64,000 nt of DNA from Bacteroidales bacterium (lineage in GTDB: Bacteria; Bacteroidota; Bacteroidia; Bacteroidales; UBA932). Position 1 is the first letter of the stretch, and the number at the start of each line of letters is the position of its first letter. The stretch lies in contig JAFXFS010000013.1 in NCBI GenBank assembly GCA_017513445.1, positions 1 to 64,000 on the forward strand, written 5' to 3'. The translations under genes were made by a program, and so were the position numbers. The notes under the pieces were generated by a model. It was not told the origin of the DNA. It ran no database searches and saw nothing but the letters and a program-made list of their open reading frames with translations. Shown piece by piece: positions 17,330-25,599 of this stretch.

Positions 17330-18297
17330 TGAAGTTTTATAATAGAATATTTATAACTTTTTCTCTTCTTTTTTCGTTAATCTCGTGTAAAGAGAGTGAA
17401 GATAAGAAGAGAGAGAGTATTTTGCCTATCCCTTTCCCAACAGTTGAGGTGCCAGTGATGTATCATAACGATCTTCACTATTTGGCTTTCCACTATTGGG
17501 ATAATTTCCTTGACACTAATCGTCTCTTTAATGCTAAGGACACCAACTTATTTTTAGGAGTGGAAAATGGAGATTTCTCAACGGCCTACAACGAGTATGT
17601 TAGAATTATCTTCAGTCTTCCAAATAGAGAGGGAATGGAGTATATGAGCAGACTATTCCATCAAGTGAGGAGTTATGCTTATCGTCATCCTGAAGGCAAT
17701 GCAATTGAGAACTTTTCATCAATAGCAGAATACTACCTAAAAAACCCATATTCTGCATATAGAAATGAAGATTTATATAGGGCGTGGATTGAACCTCTTT
17801 CAAAATCAGAATTCGTAGATTCATTGCAAAAGCTTGACTTGCAGTTTTTTATAGATAAATTTAGCAAGAATGAGAGAGGTACAAAGGCATCAGATTTTAA
17901 TTTTACACGAAGCAATGGCAGAAAGGGAACTCTTTATGGTATCAACAGCGACTACACACTACTAATGTTTACAGTCCCAGGATGTCCTGTATGTGAAGAG
18001 GTTATTGAGGAACTTAAATCTGTGCCAATGATTTCTCAACTTATCGACAATAATCAGTTGACAATTCTTAATGCCTACTTTGAAGATGATTTCAAAGCTT
18101 GGAGAGATAATCTCTCTAAATATCCTTCAAATTGGGTAAATTGCTATAATCACGATATGGTGATTAATGACACACAGCTATACTATGTACGAGCGACACC
18201 ATCTCTCTATCTGCTAGATAAAGAAAAGGTTGTGCTGTTTAAGGATGCTTCGCTTCCTCTTATTATGCAGTATTTAAGTGTGGCTACTATGCAGTAA
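17329..18297 (+). CDS. Lipoprotein with thioredoxin-fold domain (DUF5106-like)
   Basis: A 322-residue lipoprotein: signal peptide with lipobox Cys21 (LISCKES). It has a helical N-terminal part containing HYLAFHYWDNFLDTN (about 49-63) that resembles DUF5106, then a thioredoxin-like C-terminal domain from about residue 185. The redox motif CPVC in FTVPGCPVCEEV lies near 219-222, and the ATPSLYLLDKEKVV segment supplies the cis-proline of the fold. A thiol-disulfide role in the periplasm is inferred; the partner is unknown. It is translationally coupled to the preceding gene. Confidence 0.78.
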   Translation: MKFYNRIFITFSLLFSLISCKESEDKKRESILPIPFPTVEVPVMYHNDLHYLAFHYWDNFLDTNRLFNAKDTNLFLGVENGDFSTAYNEYVRIIFSLPNREGMEYMSRLFHQVRSYAYRHPEGNAIENFSSIAEYYLKNPYSAYRNEDLYRAWIEPLSKSEFVDSLQKLDLQFFIDKFSKNERGTKASDFNFTRSNGRKGTLYGINSDYTLLMFTVPGCPVCEEVIEELKSVPMISQLIDNNQLTILNAYFEDDFKAWRDNLSKYPSNWVNCYNHDMVINDTQLYYVRATPSLYLLDKEKVVLFKDASLPLIMQYLSVATMQ

Positions 18298-18310
18298 ATT
18301 TCTGGAGGAC

Positions 18311-18952
18311 TTATCCAACAAGCCAAACCATTATATGATTGTCAAAAATCATATACTCTAGTTCAAAATCTAATTCGGTACCATCCTTGTGAATGAAGGT
18401 AGCTTCCAGTTCACCATCTTTGCGAGGGTTAAATCTCTCTACTTCAATTTGTTCAGCGAAATCAACGCCGAGGATTGACATACGTTTATAAATGGCCTCT
18501 TTCGCACACCAGTAGATTGGAAGTTGCATATCTCTCTTGCGTTCAGAGTCTGATAAGTCATCAATCTCCTCTTCGGATAAAACCTTTTTCTCAACAGCAG
18601 AGAAGTCTCTGTCTAATGATTCAATATCGATACCCACATCTTCGAATGGGTGAGTTATAATGGCTACAAAACGTTCAGAGTGGGTAATGCTGATCTCTGT
18701 AAGTTGATTTTGAAGGTATGGTTTACCATTATCGTGATGACCAAGATATACTCTATCATCAAAAATCTCATTAAGAAGCGCTCTAACAGCAAGTTTCTCT
18801 TTTCTTCTGCTAGCATTTTTAATAAGATTCAAATCTTCTAACTCCTCACTAGGAATTGATGTTAGGTTCAGGAGATCCTCTTCGCTTTCAGTGATGTCCC
18901 AAACATAGATTGTTGCACCGTTTTCTAACTCTTTTGTTAAGTATAAAGCCAT
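18311..18952 (-). CDS. 4'-phosphopantetheinyl transferase superfamily protein
   Basis: A 213-residue Sfp-type enzyme that moves phosphopantetheine from coenzyme A to a serine of acyl or peptidyl carrier proteins. The motifs are VGIDIE (106-111; Asp109 and Glu111 bind magnesium) and WCAKEAIYK (148-156), with the substrate-binding GKPYL at 76-80. Two-part length near 210 residues fits Sfp/AcpT rather than the short AcpS. The gene is convergent with the DUF5106-like gene (13 bases apart). Its transcript appears to begin near 19121, giving a leader of roughly 170 bases, unusual for this window. Confidence 0.88.
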   Translation of the reverse strand: MALYLTKELENGATIYVWDITESEEDLLNLTSIPSEELEDLNLIKNASRRKEKLAVRALLNEIFDDRVYLGHHDNGKPYLQNQLTEISITHSERFVAIITHPFEDVGIDIESLDRDFSAVEKKVLSEEEIDDLSDSERKRDMQLPIYWCAKEAIYKRMSILGVDFAEQIEVERFNPRKDGELEATFIHKDGTELDFELEYMIFDNHIMVWLVG

Positions 18953-19127
18953 TATATTTTATATAAATTTAGACAAAATAAATACCCTCCGCAGCTTTTG
19001 ACCACAGAGCATAACTGTTATTGATAGGGAAATAACGCAAATAGAAAGGCGTGTCAGCGCTTTCCGTGAAAGGATTAGTATTACAACTCGGAGGTTCCAA
19101 TTTTTTGCGTTTTTTTGATTTGTGGGG
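18953..19127 (-). other. Long leader of the phosphopantetheinyl transferase gene, possible structured RNA
   Basis: About 170 transcribed bases without a convincing gene precede the start codon. Read on the minus strand, ACGCAAA (19110-19104) can pair with TTTGCGT (19041-19035), and CCTCCG (19094-19089) with CGGAGG (18991-18986). These two pairings cross, as in a pseudoknot. Between them CTTTC-GAAAG (19072-19060) competes with GAAAGCG/CGCCTTTC (19064-19044). A 65-codon frame at 19156-18959 overlaps but looks like no protein. Pairings of this length can arise by chance, so the structure is only a candidate. Confidence 0.35.
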
Positions 19128-19156
19128 CAAAGATAGTTATTTTTTGAATAAAACAA
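19128..19156 (-). promoter_or_regulatory. Promoter for the phosphopantetheinyl transferase gene
   Basis: On the minus strand TTG (19156-19154), an 18-base spacer and TATCTTTG (19135-19128) match the Bacteroides promoter pattern. The upstream box lies at the last codons of the S37 peptidase gene. Confidence 0.6.
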
Positions 19157-20485
19157 CTATTCGGCCAACCAACTTTTTAAAGTTTCCATTACCTCTTCTT
19201 TCATCTCTTCTGGGAGGGTGCCTATTCTTGCTCTATGACTTCCTTCCGGATCAATGAAAACTTTAACATTTTCTCTATCTGAATCAGGAACTCTAACAGC
19301 AGACCAAGGGTCATATTCTCCATAAATAGCAAGGATTTTAGAATCTTTTGTAGTGCGGTAGAACTTATTTACCTTTCTATAAAGTTTCTTGCTGAATTTA
19401 ACTTTAACTCCCTCTGGTAGAAATAGTTGATGGAGATATCCTTTTGCATTTTTGATTGATAATTTACCTTTGAATGGTTTTGTGTCATAGCCATAGTAGC
19501 CCAACTCCTTCGCAGCTTGAACGAAGAATGGAGAGTTGGCATCACCGTGAGCAAAGTAGTCAGGTCCGCTAACCATTAATAGGTAATTCAACATCTCTTT
19601 ATCTGTAGCATCTTTACCAGGAACAGTTTCAATATCGCGTCCCCATTGCCAAAAAGCAAATGGAAATTCCAAAACTGTATAGTCATAAATTGCATCAAGA
19701 GGTGCCGAGAATTTATATCCTTTAGCATTACAAAGTGAGTCAAAAATTGGTTTAATAGTGGCTCTTCTATCTAAAAATTCATTCTGGAATGCTCTTAAAA
19801 CATCTCTGTCTGCTTGAGATCCTGTTACCTCCTCAAGGAATGGTTCGTGGCGACCATCCTCAACACCTTTACATAGAGGACCAACATATGGTACGGTGAT
19901 ATCAACATCTTCAGGGTAGAAAGAGGTGTAAATCAATGAGTTCTGACCACCTTTGCTGATTCCGGTGGCTATCCATTTTCCTTTGAAAACTTCTCTTAAT
20001 GTCTGATTGATATTATGAATATCGGCAGAGTTATTCTCACCTGTCATATAGCTCCAGTCAAGAGTGCTTGGTGTAATAGTAGAGTCCTCTTGCATAAATG
20101 GAACAGATTCCAGGAAGTATCTGTGTTCTACTACTACAAGATTTGTGTTGAAAAGTCTTGAAATTTCGTCTCGGTAGAGAGGGTTCAGAGCATAAGCTGC
20201 ACCATAACCCTCTGTAACAAGGACAGTTGGTGCGTTATAGTCAGCAAGAGCAACTATTACCCTTTGTTTGTATGTTCCCAGCGATGGATTTTTGTGATCG
20301 ATTGGTTGTTCAAAGAACATTACATATTTCTCTTGGAATGGATTTTCCATCCTTTGGTCAATCTTCAACTCTTGAATTCCACTGATATTGTCGAATTTTT
20401 CCAACTTTTGGGATAATTGTGCGAATGCAGGAGTAATTGCCAATAGAAGAAGGGCAACAAACAAAAATTTCAAAAATCTTTTCAT
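19157..20485 (-). CDS. Secreted S37-family tripeptidyl aminopeptidase
   Basis: A 442-residue protein with a signal peptide (about 1-22, ending AFAQ). It has an alpha/beta-hydrolase fold of the S37 (PS-10) peptidase type, which removes tri- or tetrapeptides from N-termini. Triad candidates are Ser in ATGISKGGQNS, Asp in IYGEYDPWSA and His in DPEGSHRARIG. FFEQPIDHKNPSLGTYKQR is a family hallmark. The start is set at the ATG at 20485 (MKRFLKFLF), three codons after an in-frame ATG, because it begins a standard signal peptide. A minus-strand TATATTTG box at 20530-20523 may be its promoter. Confidence 0.88.
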   Translation of the reverse strand: MKRFLKFLFVALLLLAITPAFAQLSQKLEKFDNISGIQELKIDQRMENPFQEKYVMFFEQPIDHKNPSLGTYKQRVIVALADYNAPTVLVTEGYGAAYALNPLYRDEISRLFNTNLVVVEHRYFLESVPFMQEDSTITPSTLDWSYMTGENNSADIHNINQTLREVFKGKWIATGISKGGQNSLIYTSFYPEDVDITVPYVGPLCKGVEDGRHEPFLEEVTGSQADRDVLRAFQNEFLDRRATIKPIFDSLCNAKGYKFSAPLDAIYDYTVLEFPFAFWQWGRDIETVPGKDATDKEMLNYLLMVSGPDYFAHGDANSPFFVQAAKELGYYGYDTKPFKGKLSIKNAKGYLHQLFLPEGVKVKFSKKLYRKVNKFYRTTKDSKILAIYGEYDPWSAVRVPDSDRENVKVFIDPEGSHRARIGTLPEEMKEEVMETLKSWLAE

Positions 20486-20645
20486 AGATACCATTATTAA
20501 ACTTTACAAATTTGTCTATCTACAAATATAGGATTTTTTCTTCTTGTGTGGTGTGGTGATAATATGAATAGGTAGTAAATTATATTAAATTGCTTGCAAC
20601 AGAAAAATCAAACCAAATAATCTCATCCTATTCCGCTAAAAGTAT

Positions 20646-20653
20646 TAACTTTG
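20646..20653 (+). promoter_or_regulatory. -7 box for tyrS
   Basis: TAACTTTG fits TAnnTTTG. Transcription from here would give a leader of about 100 bases before the tyrS ATG at 20760. Confidence 0.5.
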
Positions 20654-20659
20654 CAAGTT

Positions 20660-20759
20660 GTTCTATCTGAGGAGGAGAGAAGGGTGTTCCCTAATGATGA
20701 AAGGGAGAAGATAGAGTGTAGGACTATTAATTGATTATAAAACGTAAAAATATATTAAA
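20660..20759 (+). promoter_or_regulatory. tyrS leader with alternative hairpins
   Basis: TCTATCT (20662-20668) can pair with AGATAGA (20709-20715). Inside, AGGG/CCCT can form a small hairpin (20680-20691), or the same CCCT can pair with AGGGA downstream (20702-20706), so the two inner hairpins exclude each other. This is the layout of an attenuator, but there is no T-box sequence and no clear terminator stem. Function is a guess. Confidence 0.3.
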
Positions 20760-22049
20760 ATGAAGAATTTCGTTGAAGAACTAACTTGGAGAGGTATGAT
20801 TCATACAATTATGCCTGGAACTGAAGAGCAATTACAGAAAGAGATAACCTCAGCATATTTGGGTATAGATCCAACTGCAGATTCATTACATATTGGCCAC
20901 TTGGCAGGTTTGATGATGTTGAAGCATTTTCAAAATTGCGGACACAGACCGATTGCGTTGGTAGGTGGTGCAACAGGAATGATTGGTGACCCTTCAATGA
21001 AATCAGCTGAGAGAAACCTTCTTGATGAGGAGACTTTGAGACACAATCAAGAGGCAATCAAGCGTCAATTATCACACTTCCTGGACTTCGACAGTGATGC
21101 TCCTAACGCAGCACTTTTGGTGAATAACTATGATTGGATGAAAGAGTTCTCATTCATTGATTTCATTCGTGATATCGGAAAACATATCACTGTAAACTAT
21201 ATGATGAGCAAGGACTCTGTCAAGAAACGTCTTAATGGAGAGGAGAGAGAGGGTATGTCCTTCACAGAGTTCTCATATCAATTGGTGCAAGGTTATGACT
21301 ACTACTATTTGAATACCCATTACGGATGTAAATTGCAAATGGGTGGTAGTGACCAATGGGGAAATATCACAACAGGTACAGAACTTATTCGTCGTAAAGG
21401 TGGAATTGAGGCATATGCATTGACTTGCCCTCTAATCACTAAAGCTGATGGCGGAAAGTTTGGCAAGACAGAAAAGGGAAATGTATGGTTGGATGCACGT
21501 TATACATCTCCATACGCTTTCTATCAATTCTGGCTAAATGTTAGTGATGATGATGCTCAAAAATATATCAAGATTTTTACTATGTTAACAAAAGAGCAAG
21601 TTGAGGAGGCAATCGCAATTCATAGTGAAGCTCCACACCAACGTCATCTTCAAAAACTTCTTGCTAAAGAGGTTACAGTTATGGTTCACGGTGAGGTTGA
21701 ATATCAAAAGGCAGTTGATGCTTCAAGTATCCTTTTCGGAAATTCTACATCTGAAGCATTGCGCTCTCTTGACGAGCAGACATTCCTATCTGTGTTTGAA
21801 GGTGTTCCTCAATATACATTGAATAAATCAGACCTTCCAAAAGGTATTATTGATACTTTATCAGTTGATACTCAGGTATTTCCATCAAAAGGCGAATGCC
21901 GTAAAATGATTCAAGGCGGTGGCCTTTCTATCAATAAAGATAAATGCAATGATGTAAATTATCAATTTACAGAGGCAGATCTTCTTGATGGTAAATATAT
22001 CCTGGTTCAAAGAGGTAAAAAGAATTATTATATCTTAAAATTTGAATAA
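20760..22049 (+). CDS. tyrS: Tyrosyl-tRNA synthetase
   Basis: A 429-residue class I aminoacyl-tRNA synthetase that charges tRNA-Tyr. HIGH is at residues 44-47 ([10 protein letters not shown]), the KMSKS-type loop is KFGKT at 233-237, and the tyrosine-binding block [13 protein letters not shown] then GGSDQWGN is present. The C-terminal S4-like RNA-binding domain (about 365-429) ends KNYYILKFE. Length is normal. rbfA follows after 2 bases and an ABC permease 2 bases after that, so the three form an operon. Confidence 0.97.
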   Translation: MKNFVEELTWRGMIHTIMPGTEEQLQKEITSAYLGIDPTADSLHIGHLAGLMMLKHFQNCGHRPIALVGGATGMIGDPSMKSAERNLLDEETLRHNQEAIKRQLSHFLDFDSDAPNAALLVNNYDWMKEFSFIDFIRDIGKHITVNYMMSKDSVKKRLNGEEREGMSFTEFSYQLVQGYDYYYLNTHYGCKLQMGGSDQWGNITTGTELIRRKGGIEAYALTCPLITKADGGKFGKTEKGNVWLDARYTSPYAFYQFWLNVSDDDAQKYIKIFTMLTKEQVEEAIAIHSEAPHQRHLQKLLAKEVTVMVHGEVEYQKAVDASSILFGNSTSEALRSLDEQTFLSVFEGVPQYTLNKSDLPKGIIDTLSVDTQVFPSKGECRKMIQGGGLSINKDKCNDVNYQFTEADLLDGKYILVQRGKKNYYILKFE

Positions 22050-22051
22050 TA

Positions 22052-22396
22052 ATGGAGCAGGAAAGTACCAGACAACAAAAGGTGGGCAGGCAGTTGCAGC
22101 GAGATTTAGCTGAAATTATCCGTCAAAAGGGTATGGCTACTTTCGATGGAGCTTTGGTCACTGTAAGTGGGGTTAGAGTAAGTCCTGACCTCTCTTTGGC
22201 AAGGGTTCATTTGAGTATATTCCCATCATCTAAAAGTGAAAAGGTGATGGAGATAATTCAAAATAGCGCAAAGTCTATCAGAGGAGAACTTGGACGTGCA
22301 GTTTCAAAGCAGTTGAGAATTGTACCGGAACTCTCATTCTTCTTGGACGATTCATTAGATTATGTTGAGCATATTGATGAATTGTTAAAAAAATAG
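22052..22396 (+). CDS. rbfA: Ribosome-binding factor A
   Basis: A 114-residue single-domain KH-fold protein needed for late maturation of the 30S subunit and 16S 5' end processing. It starts STRQQKVGRQLQRDLAEII and contains the VSGVRVSPDLSLARVHLSI strand-helix region and LRIVPELSFFLDDSLDYVE near the end, all typical. Length matches the family. It lies between tyrS and a LolC/E-like permease with 2-base gaps on each side. Confidence 0.95.
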   Translation: MEQESTRQQKVGRQLQRDLAEIIRQKGMATFDGALVTVSGVRVSPDLSLARVHLSIFPSSKSEKVMEIIQNSAKSIRGELGRAVSKQLRIVPELSFFLDDSLDYVEHIDELLKK

Positions 22397-22398
22397 AT

Positions 22399-23613
22399 AT
22401 GCGACTCGCCACATTCATAGCAAAAAGGTATCTCTTTGCGAAGAAGTCGCATAATGTAATTAACATTATATCAATGATTTCCGCAACGGGAATTGCTGTT
22501 GGGTGTGCTGCACTTATAATTGTTTTATCAATTTATAATGGATTTGACGAACTTGTTCGTTCAAGGTGTAACGATAGTCAGTCAGATTTAGTAATTACCC
22601 CTTCAGAGGGTAAATATTTCTCAATTAAAGAAAACCAGGTTATTGCTTCACTTTTGGAAAATCCAGAGGTTGAAGCAGTTATGCCTGTGGTTGAGGATAA
22701 TGTTTTTGTTCAGTATTCGGGCAAGCAATCAATTGCAGTAGTCAAAGGTGTGGATTCAGTTTATGCCTTGCAAACAGAGATAGATAAATATCTTATTGAT
22801 GGCGAATTTGTCCTTTACGATGGAAGTGTGCCAAATGCCATTGTTGGAGCAACACTTGCGCAAAACTTAAAAATTCATACCGCTTTCATCTCACCATTAG
22901 AGATCTACTTCCCAAAACGTGTCGGTACAATCTCTGTATTAAATCCACTTGAAGCTCTCAATAGTATAAAGGTATTTCCAAGAGGAATCTTTACAATAGA
23001 GCAGAATCTGGATCAGAATTATATTTACATTCCATTAGAAAAGGCAAGGGAACTATTTGATTTTCAGGAAGATATAGTTACTTCATTAGAGGTTAACTTA
23101 AAAGATTCCCTATCATATAAATCTTTTCAGAACAATCTTGACAGGAAGTTAGGTTCTTCGTTTGTAATAAAAAACAGATTGCAACAGAATGACTCATTAT
23201 ATAAGGTGCTTCAAGCTGAGAAATTGGCTATCTACCTTATCCTTATATTTATGGTCTTTATTATATCCTGCAATGTTTTCGGCTCTTTGTCAATGTTAAT
23301 CATCGAGAAAAAATTTGACATTGAGGTTTTGCGCTCTATGGGTGCTGATAACAAACTTATCAGGAATATATTTGTTACTGAGGGTTGGTTAATCTCTCTG
23401 TTAGGAATCGTTGTAGGTGTCTCTGTTGGGACAATAATCGCCCTGCTTCAACAACACCTTGGTATTGTTAAAATGCCAGGAAACTTCATAGTTGATGCAT
23501 ATCCTGTATTAATAAAAGTATCAGATATTCTCCTTACCGTTTTTGGGGTAGGAGTGATTGGATATTTAATTTCAAGACTTCCTCTCTTGGTGTTAAAAGG
23601 GAGGGAACAATAG
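22399..23613 (+). CDS. LolC/LolE-like ABC transporter permease
   Basis: A 404-residue inner-membrane protein with the MacB/FtsX layout: one membrane segment near the N-terminus (about 22-45), a large periplasmic domain (about 50-270), then three segments (about 274-300, 318-348 and 370-395). The N-terminal FIAKRYLFAKKSHNVINIIS and SATGIAVGCAALI are typical of the LolC/E group. The FDIEVLRSMGADNKLIRNIF loop contacts the ATPase. It probably works with a LolD-type ATPase such as the one at 5325 to release outer-membrane lipoproteins. REP-like repeats start right at its stop codon. Confidence 0.85.
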   Translation: MRLATFIAKRYLFAKKSHNVINIISMISATGIAVGCAALIIVLSIYNGFDELVRSRCNDSQSDLVITPSEGKYFSIKENQVIASLLENPEVEAVMPVVEDNVFVQYSGKQSIAVVKGVDSVYALQTEIDKYLIDGEFVLYDGSVPNAIVGATLAQNLKIHTAFISPLEIYFPKRVGTISVLNPLEALNSIKVFPRGIFTIEQNLDQNYIYIPLEKARELFDFQEDIVTSLEVNLKDSLSYKSFQNNLDRKLGSSFVIKNRLQQNDSLYKVLQAEKLAIYLILIFMVFIISCNVFGSLSMLIIEKKFDIEVLRSMGADNKLIRNIFVTEGWLISLLGIVVGVSVGTIIALLQQHLGIVKMPGNFIVDAYPVLIKVSDILLTVFGVGVIGYLISRLPLLVLKGREQ

Positions 23614-23814
23614 ATTGCCGGGCTACGCTCAGCAATGACTCTTCTGATTTCGTCATTCCCGAACTTGTTTCGGGAATCTGTTATAGATTGCCGAGCTTCG
23701 CTCAGCAATGACGTGTGGGGTGTGACTTCGCTCAGCAATGACGTGTAGAATATCTTTCGCTCGGCAATGACACTCAATTTTTCGTCATTCCTGCGACGGT
23801 AGTCGCGGGAATCT
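23611..23814. repeat. Cluster of REP-like palindromic repeats
   Basis: Two alternating unit types. Unit A, roughly ATTGCCGAGCTTCGCTCAGCAATGAC, occurs at 23613-23639, 23687-23712, and in shortened or varied form at 23725-23742 and 23754-23771; each can fold as TTGC-GAGC with GCTC-GCAA. Unit B starts GTCATTCC and ends GGAATCT: 23652-23679 with a 9-base-pair stem (ATTCCCGAA) and 23784-23814 with an 11-base-pair stem (ATTCCTGCGAC). Similar palindromes are dispersed in intergenic DNA of many bacteria. Here they sit between convergent genes, where they could also end transcription. Confidence 0.8.
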
Positions 23815-23817
23815 ATC

Positions 23818-25278
23818 TCAATGACGAGAGTCTGCCAGATTTGCGGCTCTCCTCTCTGAGCGAGTCAACCATTGATTATAAATGAATAGAGCAATAGTTG
23901 CAAAAATACCTATTGCAAATACCACCATCCACATATTTGATGGGGTGTAAATGTCCCATAGGTGTTGAGTCAATTCATTTGGTGTCATACCGGCTTGAGT
24001 GGCAGCAGCATTGAAAAATTCAGATTGAGATAGGTTACTATCTACACTTAATCCATTCTCAGTAACAAATCTTTTAACGAGTGTCACCTTATCAGCAATA
24101 TTTTGGAATACCGGTCCTGATATAACACCGGCAAGGATATTTCCCAAAAATACAGGGATAAAAGAGTAACCCATATATAGTGCTTTCTTATCAGCTGGTG
24201 CAATTCTTCCAATATACTCTGTAATTTTAGGTGATCCCGCCATCTCTCCTAAACTGAAGACTAAAATCGCAACCATTGTAAAGATTACATTTTGGAAGAA
24301 CAGAGTCATAGCCATACCAATGGTGCATACCAAGAAGCCACTAATCATTGAGTGAAGGGGCTTCATCTTCATTACAATACTTGAGACAAATAGTTGGAAA
24401 ACAATAATATAGAGAGCATCAAGGTTACATACAAATTCAGCATCCATCACCCCTGGAGCCATACTATAATTATTTGCAAAGAATGGGATATAGTTAACAA
24501 AGAAGTTATACATTGCCTCAGTGTTTACCCATTGACTAATGAAGATTGGGAGAGTATAGAAGAGTTGATTGTACATTGTCCAGAAACCTGCTACAATCAA
24601 AAGGAATATTACAAATTTAAAATCCTTAAAGATGCAGGCCATATTTCTGAAAATATCCAATATACTCTTTCTCTGACTCTTCTCTTCTTCGCTCCTCTCT
24701 GGCTCTTTGTAGAATAGAAGCAAAAGGAAATTTATTGCTACAATCGCCGCAGAGATATAAAAAATCATTTTAGGATCTCCCTTTTTAAATAGCAAACTTA
24801 CAAGTGGGCCAAAGAAGGCACCTATATTTACCATCATATAGAAGATTCCAAATCCGATTGATGAGTTACCCTCATTGGTGGTTTTTGATATAGTTGCAGA
24901 TGGAATTGGTTTGAACAGAGCTGCTCCTACAGCCAATAGTAGATATGCAGCAAAGAAACTTGGATAGGTACTACATATTGGCATCAACAGAAAGGCACTC
25001 ACATATACTACGAATGCAGTAAATAGTACCTTTTTATATCCCCACTTATCTGCTAAGGCACCTGTAAAGACAGGCAGAAAGTACAATATACCTGTTCCGA
25101 TACCCATAAGAGTTCCCTTTTGTGCTTGAGAAAATTCAAGACAGCCCTGATCTGCAGAACCAGTTAAATAGTTTGGAAGAAGAAGGAAGAAGCCATACCA
25201 GGCCCATCTCTCCACAAGTTCAATAATATTTGCAATCCAAAATGTCCTCGGGAATTTTTTACTGTTCATAATATCCAA
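23818..25278 (-). CDS. POT/MFS-family transporter, probably for peptides
   Basis: A 486-residue inner-membrane protein with about 12 hydrophobic segments. The first helix, with ELVERWAWYGFFLLLPNYL, recalls the ExxER motif of proton-coupled oligopeptide transporters (POT/PTR2). The ADKWGYKKVL loop and GIFYMMVNIGAFFGPL also fit that group. Import of di- or tripeptides is inferred and would match the secreted S46 and S37 peptidases nearby. The last codons (LADSRH) run into the REP-like cluster. Transcription probably starts from the TATCTTTG box at 25332-25325. Confidence 0.78.
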   Translation of the reverse strand: MDIMNSKKFPRTFWIANIIELVERWAWYGFFLLLPNYLTGSADQGCLEFSQAQKGTLMGIGTGILYFLPVFTGALADKWGYKKVLFTAFVVYVSAFLLMPICSTYPSFFAAYLLLAVGAALFKPIPSATISKTTNEGNSSIGFGIFYMMVNIGAFFGPLVSLLFKKGDPKMIFYISAAIVAINFLLLLFYKEPERSEEEKSQRKSILDIFRNMACIFKDFKFVIFLLIVAGFWTMYNQLFYTLPIFISQWVNTEAMYNFFVNYIPFFANNYSMAPGVMDAEFVCNLDALYIIVFQLFVSSIVMKMKPLHSMISGFLVCTIGMAMTLFFQNVIFTMVAILVFSLGEMAGSPKITEYIGRIAPADKKALYMGYSFIPVFLGNILAGVISGPVFQNIADKVTLVKRFVTENGLSVDSNLSQSEFFNAAATQAGMTPNELTQHLWDIYTPSNMWMVVFAIGIFATIALFIYNQWLTRSERRAANLADSRH

Positions 25279-25400
25279 TCGTTATAAGTTTACTATTTAT
25301 TGTGAGAAAGTTTCACAAGAGTCGCAAAGATAGTAAAAGCGATGGAAATGGGGCATAGTAATGCCTTGTTATAAAAATTAAGCTGCAAAAAAAGGAGGAT

Positions 25401-25433
25401 AAAAAAAAGAGCAATTTCACCGTTTGAAATTGC
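25401..25433 (-). terminator. Distal terminator of the nrdJ-ispE transcript
   Basis: A perfect 9-base-pair stem (GCAATTTCA at 25411-25419 with TGAAATTGC at 25425-25433), a 5-base loop and, on the minus strand, a run of eight T residues after it. Confidence 0.75.
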
Positions 25434-25443
25434 ACTATAACAC

Positions 25444-25486
25444 AAAAATAAAAAGAGGCCAACTCTCTGCTAAAAGTCAACCCCTT
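25444..25486 (-). terminator. Proximal terminator of the nrdJ-ispE transcript
   Basis: On the minus strand AAGGGGTTGAC (25486-25476) can pair with GTTGGCCTCTT (25463-25453), including several G-T pairs, followed by TTTTTATTTTT. It is the first of two terminators met after ispE. Confidence 0.6.
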
Positions 25487-25599
25487 CTCGTGTACTAAAA
25501 CCTAAACCTATTACATAGATGCAGGTTGAGCACAAAATGTTGCACCGAAATTTAAAAATTTTTCAAAAAAATATATTTTTTAGTCAATTTTTCTACTTT

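Larger units (their letters stand above)
25279..25599. other. Intergenic region between ispE and the POT/MFS gene
   Basis: No gene is visible. The part next to the transporter holds its -7 box (minus-strand TATCTTTG at 25332-25325). The middle holds two tandem terminators for the ispE transcript. The stretch 25490-25599 contains a weak AACCT-AGGTT stem (about 25501-25528) and A/T-rich text that I cannot assign. Confidence 0.6.

Noticed and set aside
18959..19156. 65-codon open frame before the phosphopantetheinyl transferase gene
   Set aside because: Its start codon lies at the edge of the promoter (TTG at 19156), so the transcript would not contain it, and the product looks random.
23611..23814. 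CRISPR array
   Set aside because: The repeats are palindromic, vary in length and type, and lack even spacing or spacers; they fit REP-like elements. No CRISPR array or cas gene was seen elsewhere.
24394..24717. 107-codon open frame antisense to the POT/MFS transporter gene
   Set aside because: It lies wholly inside a clear 12-span transporter gene on the other strand and has no recognisable features of its own.
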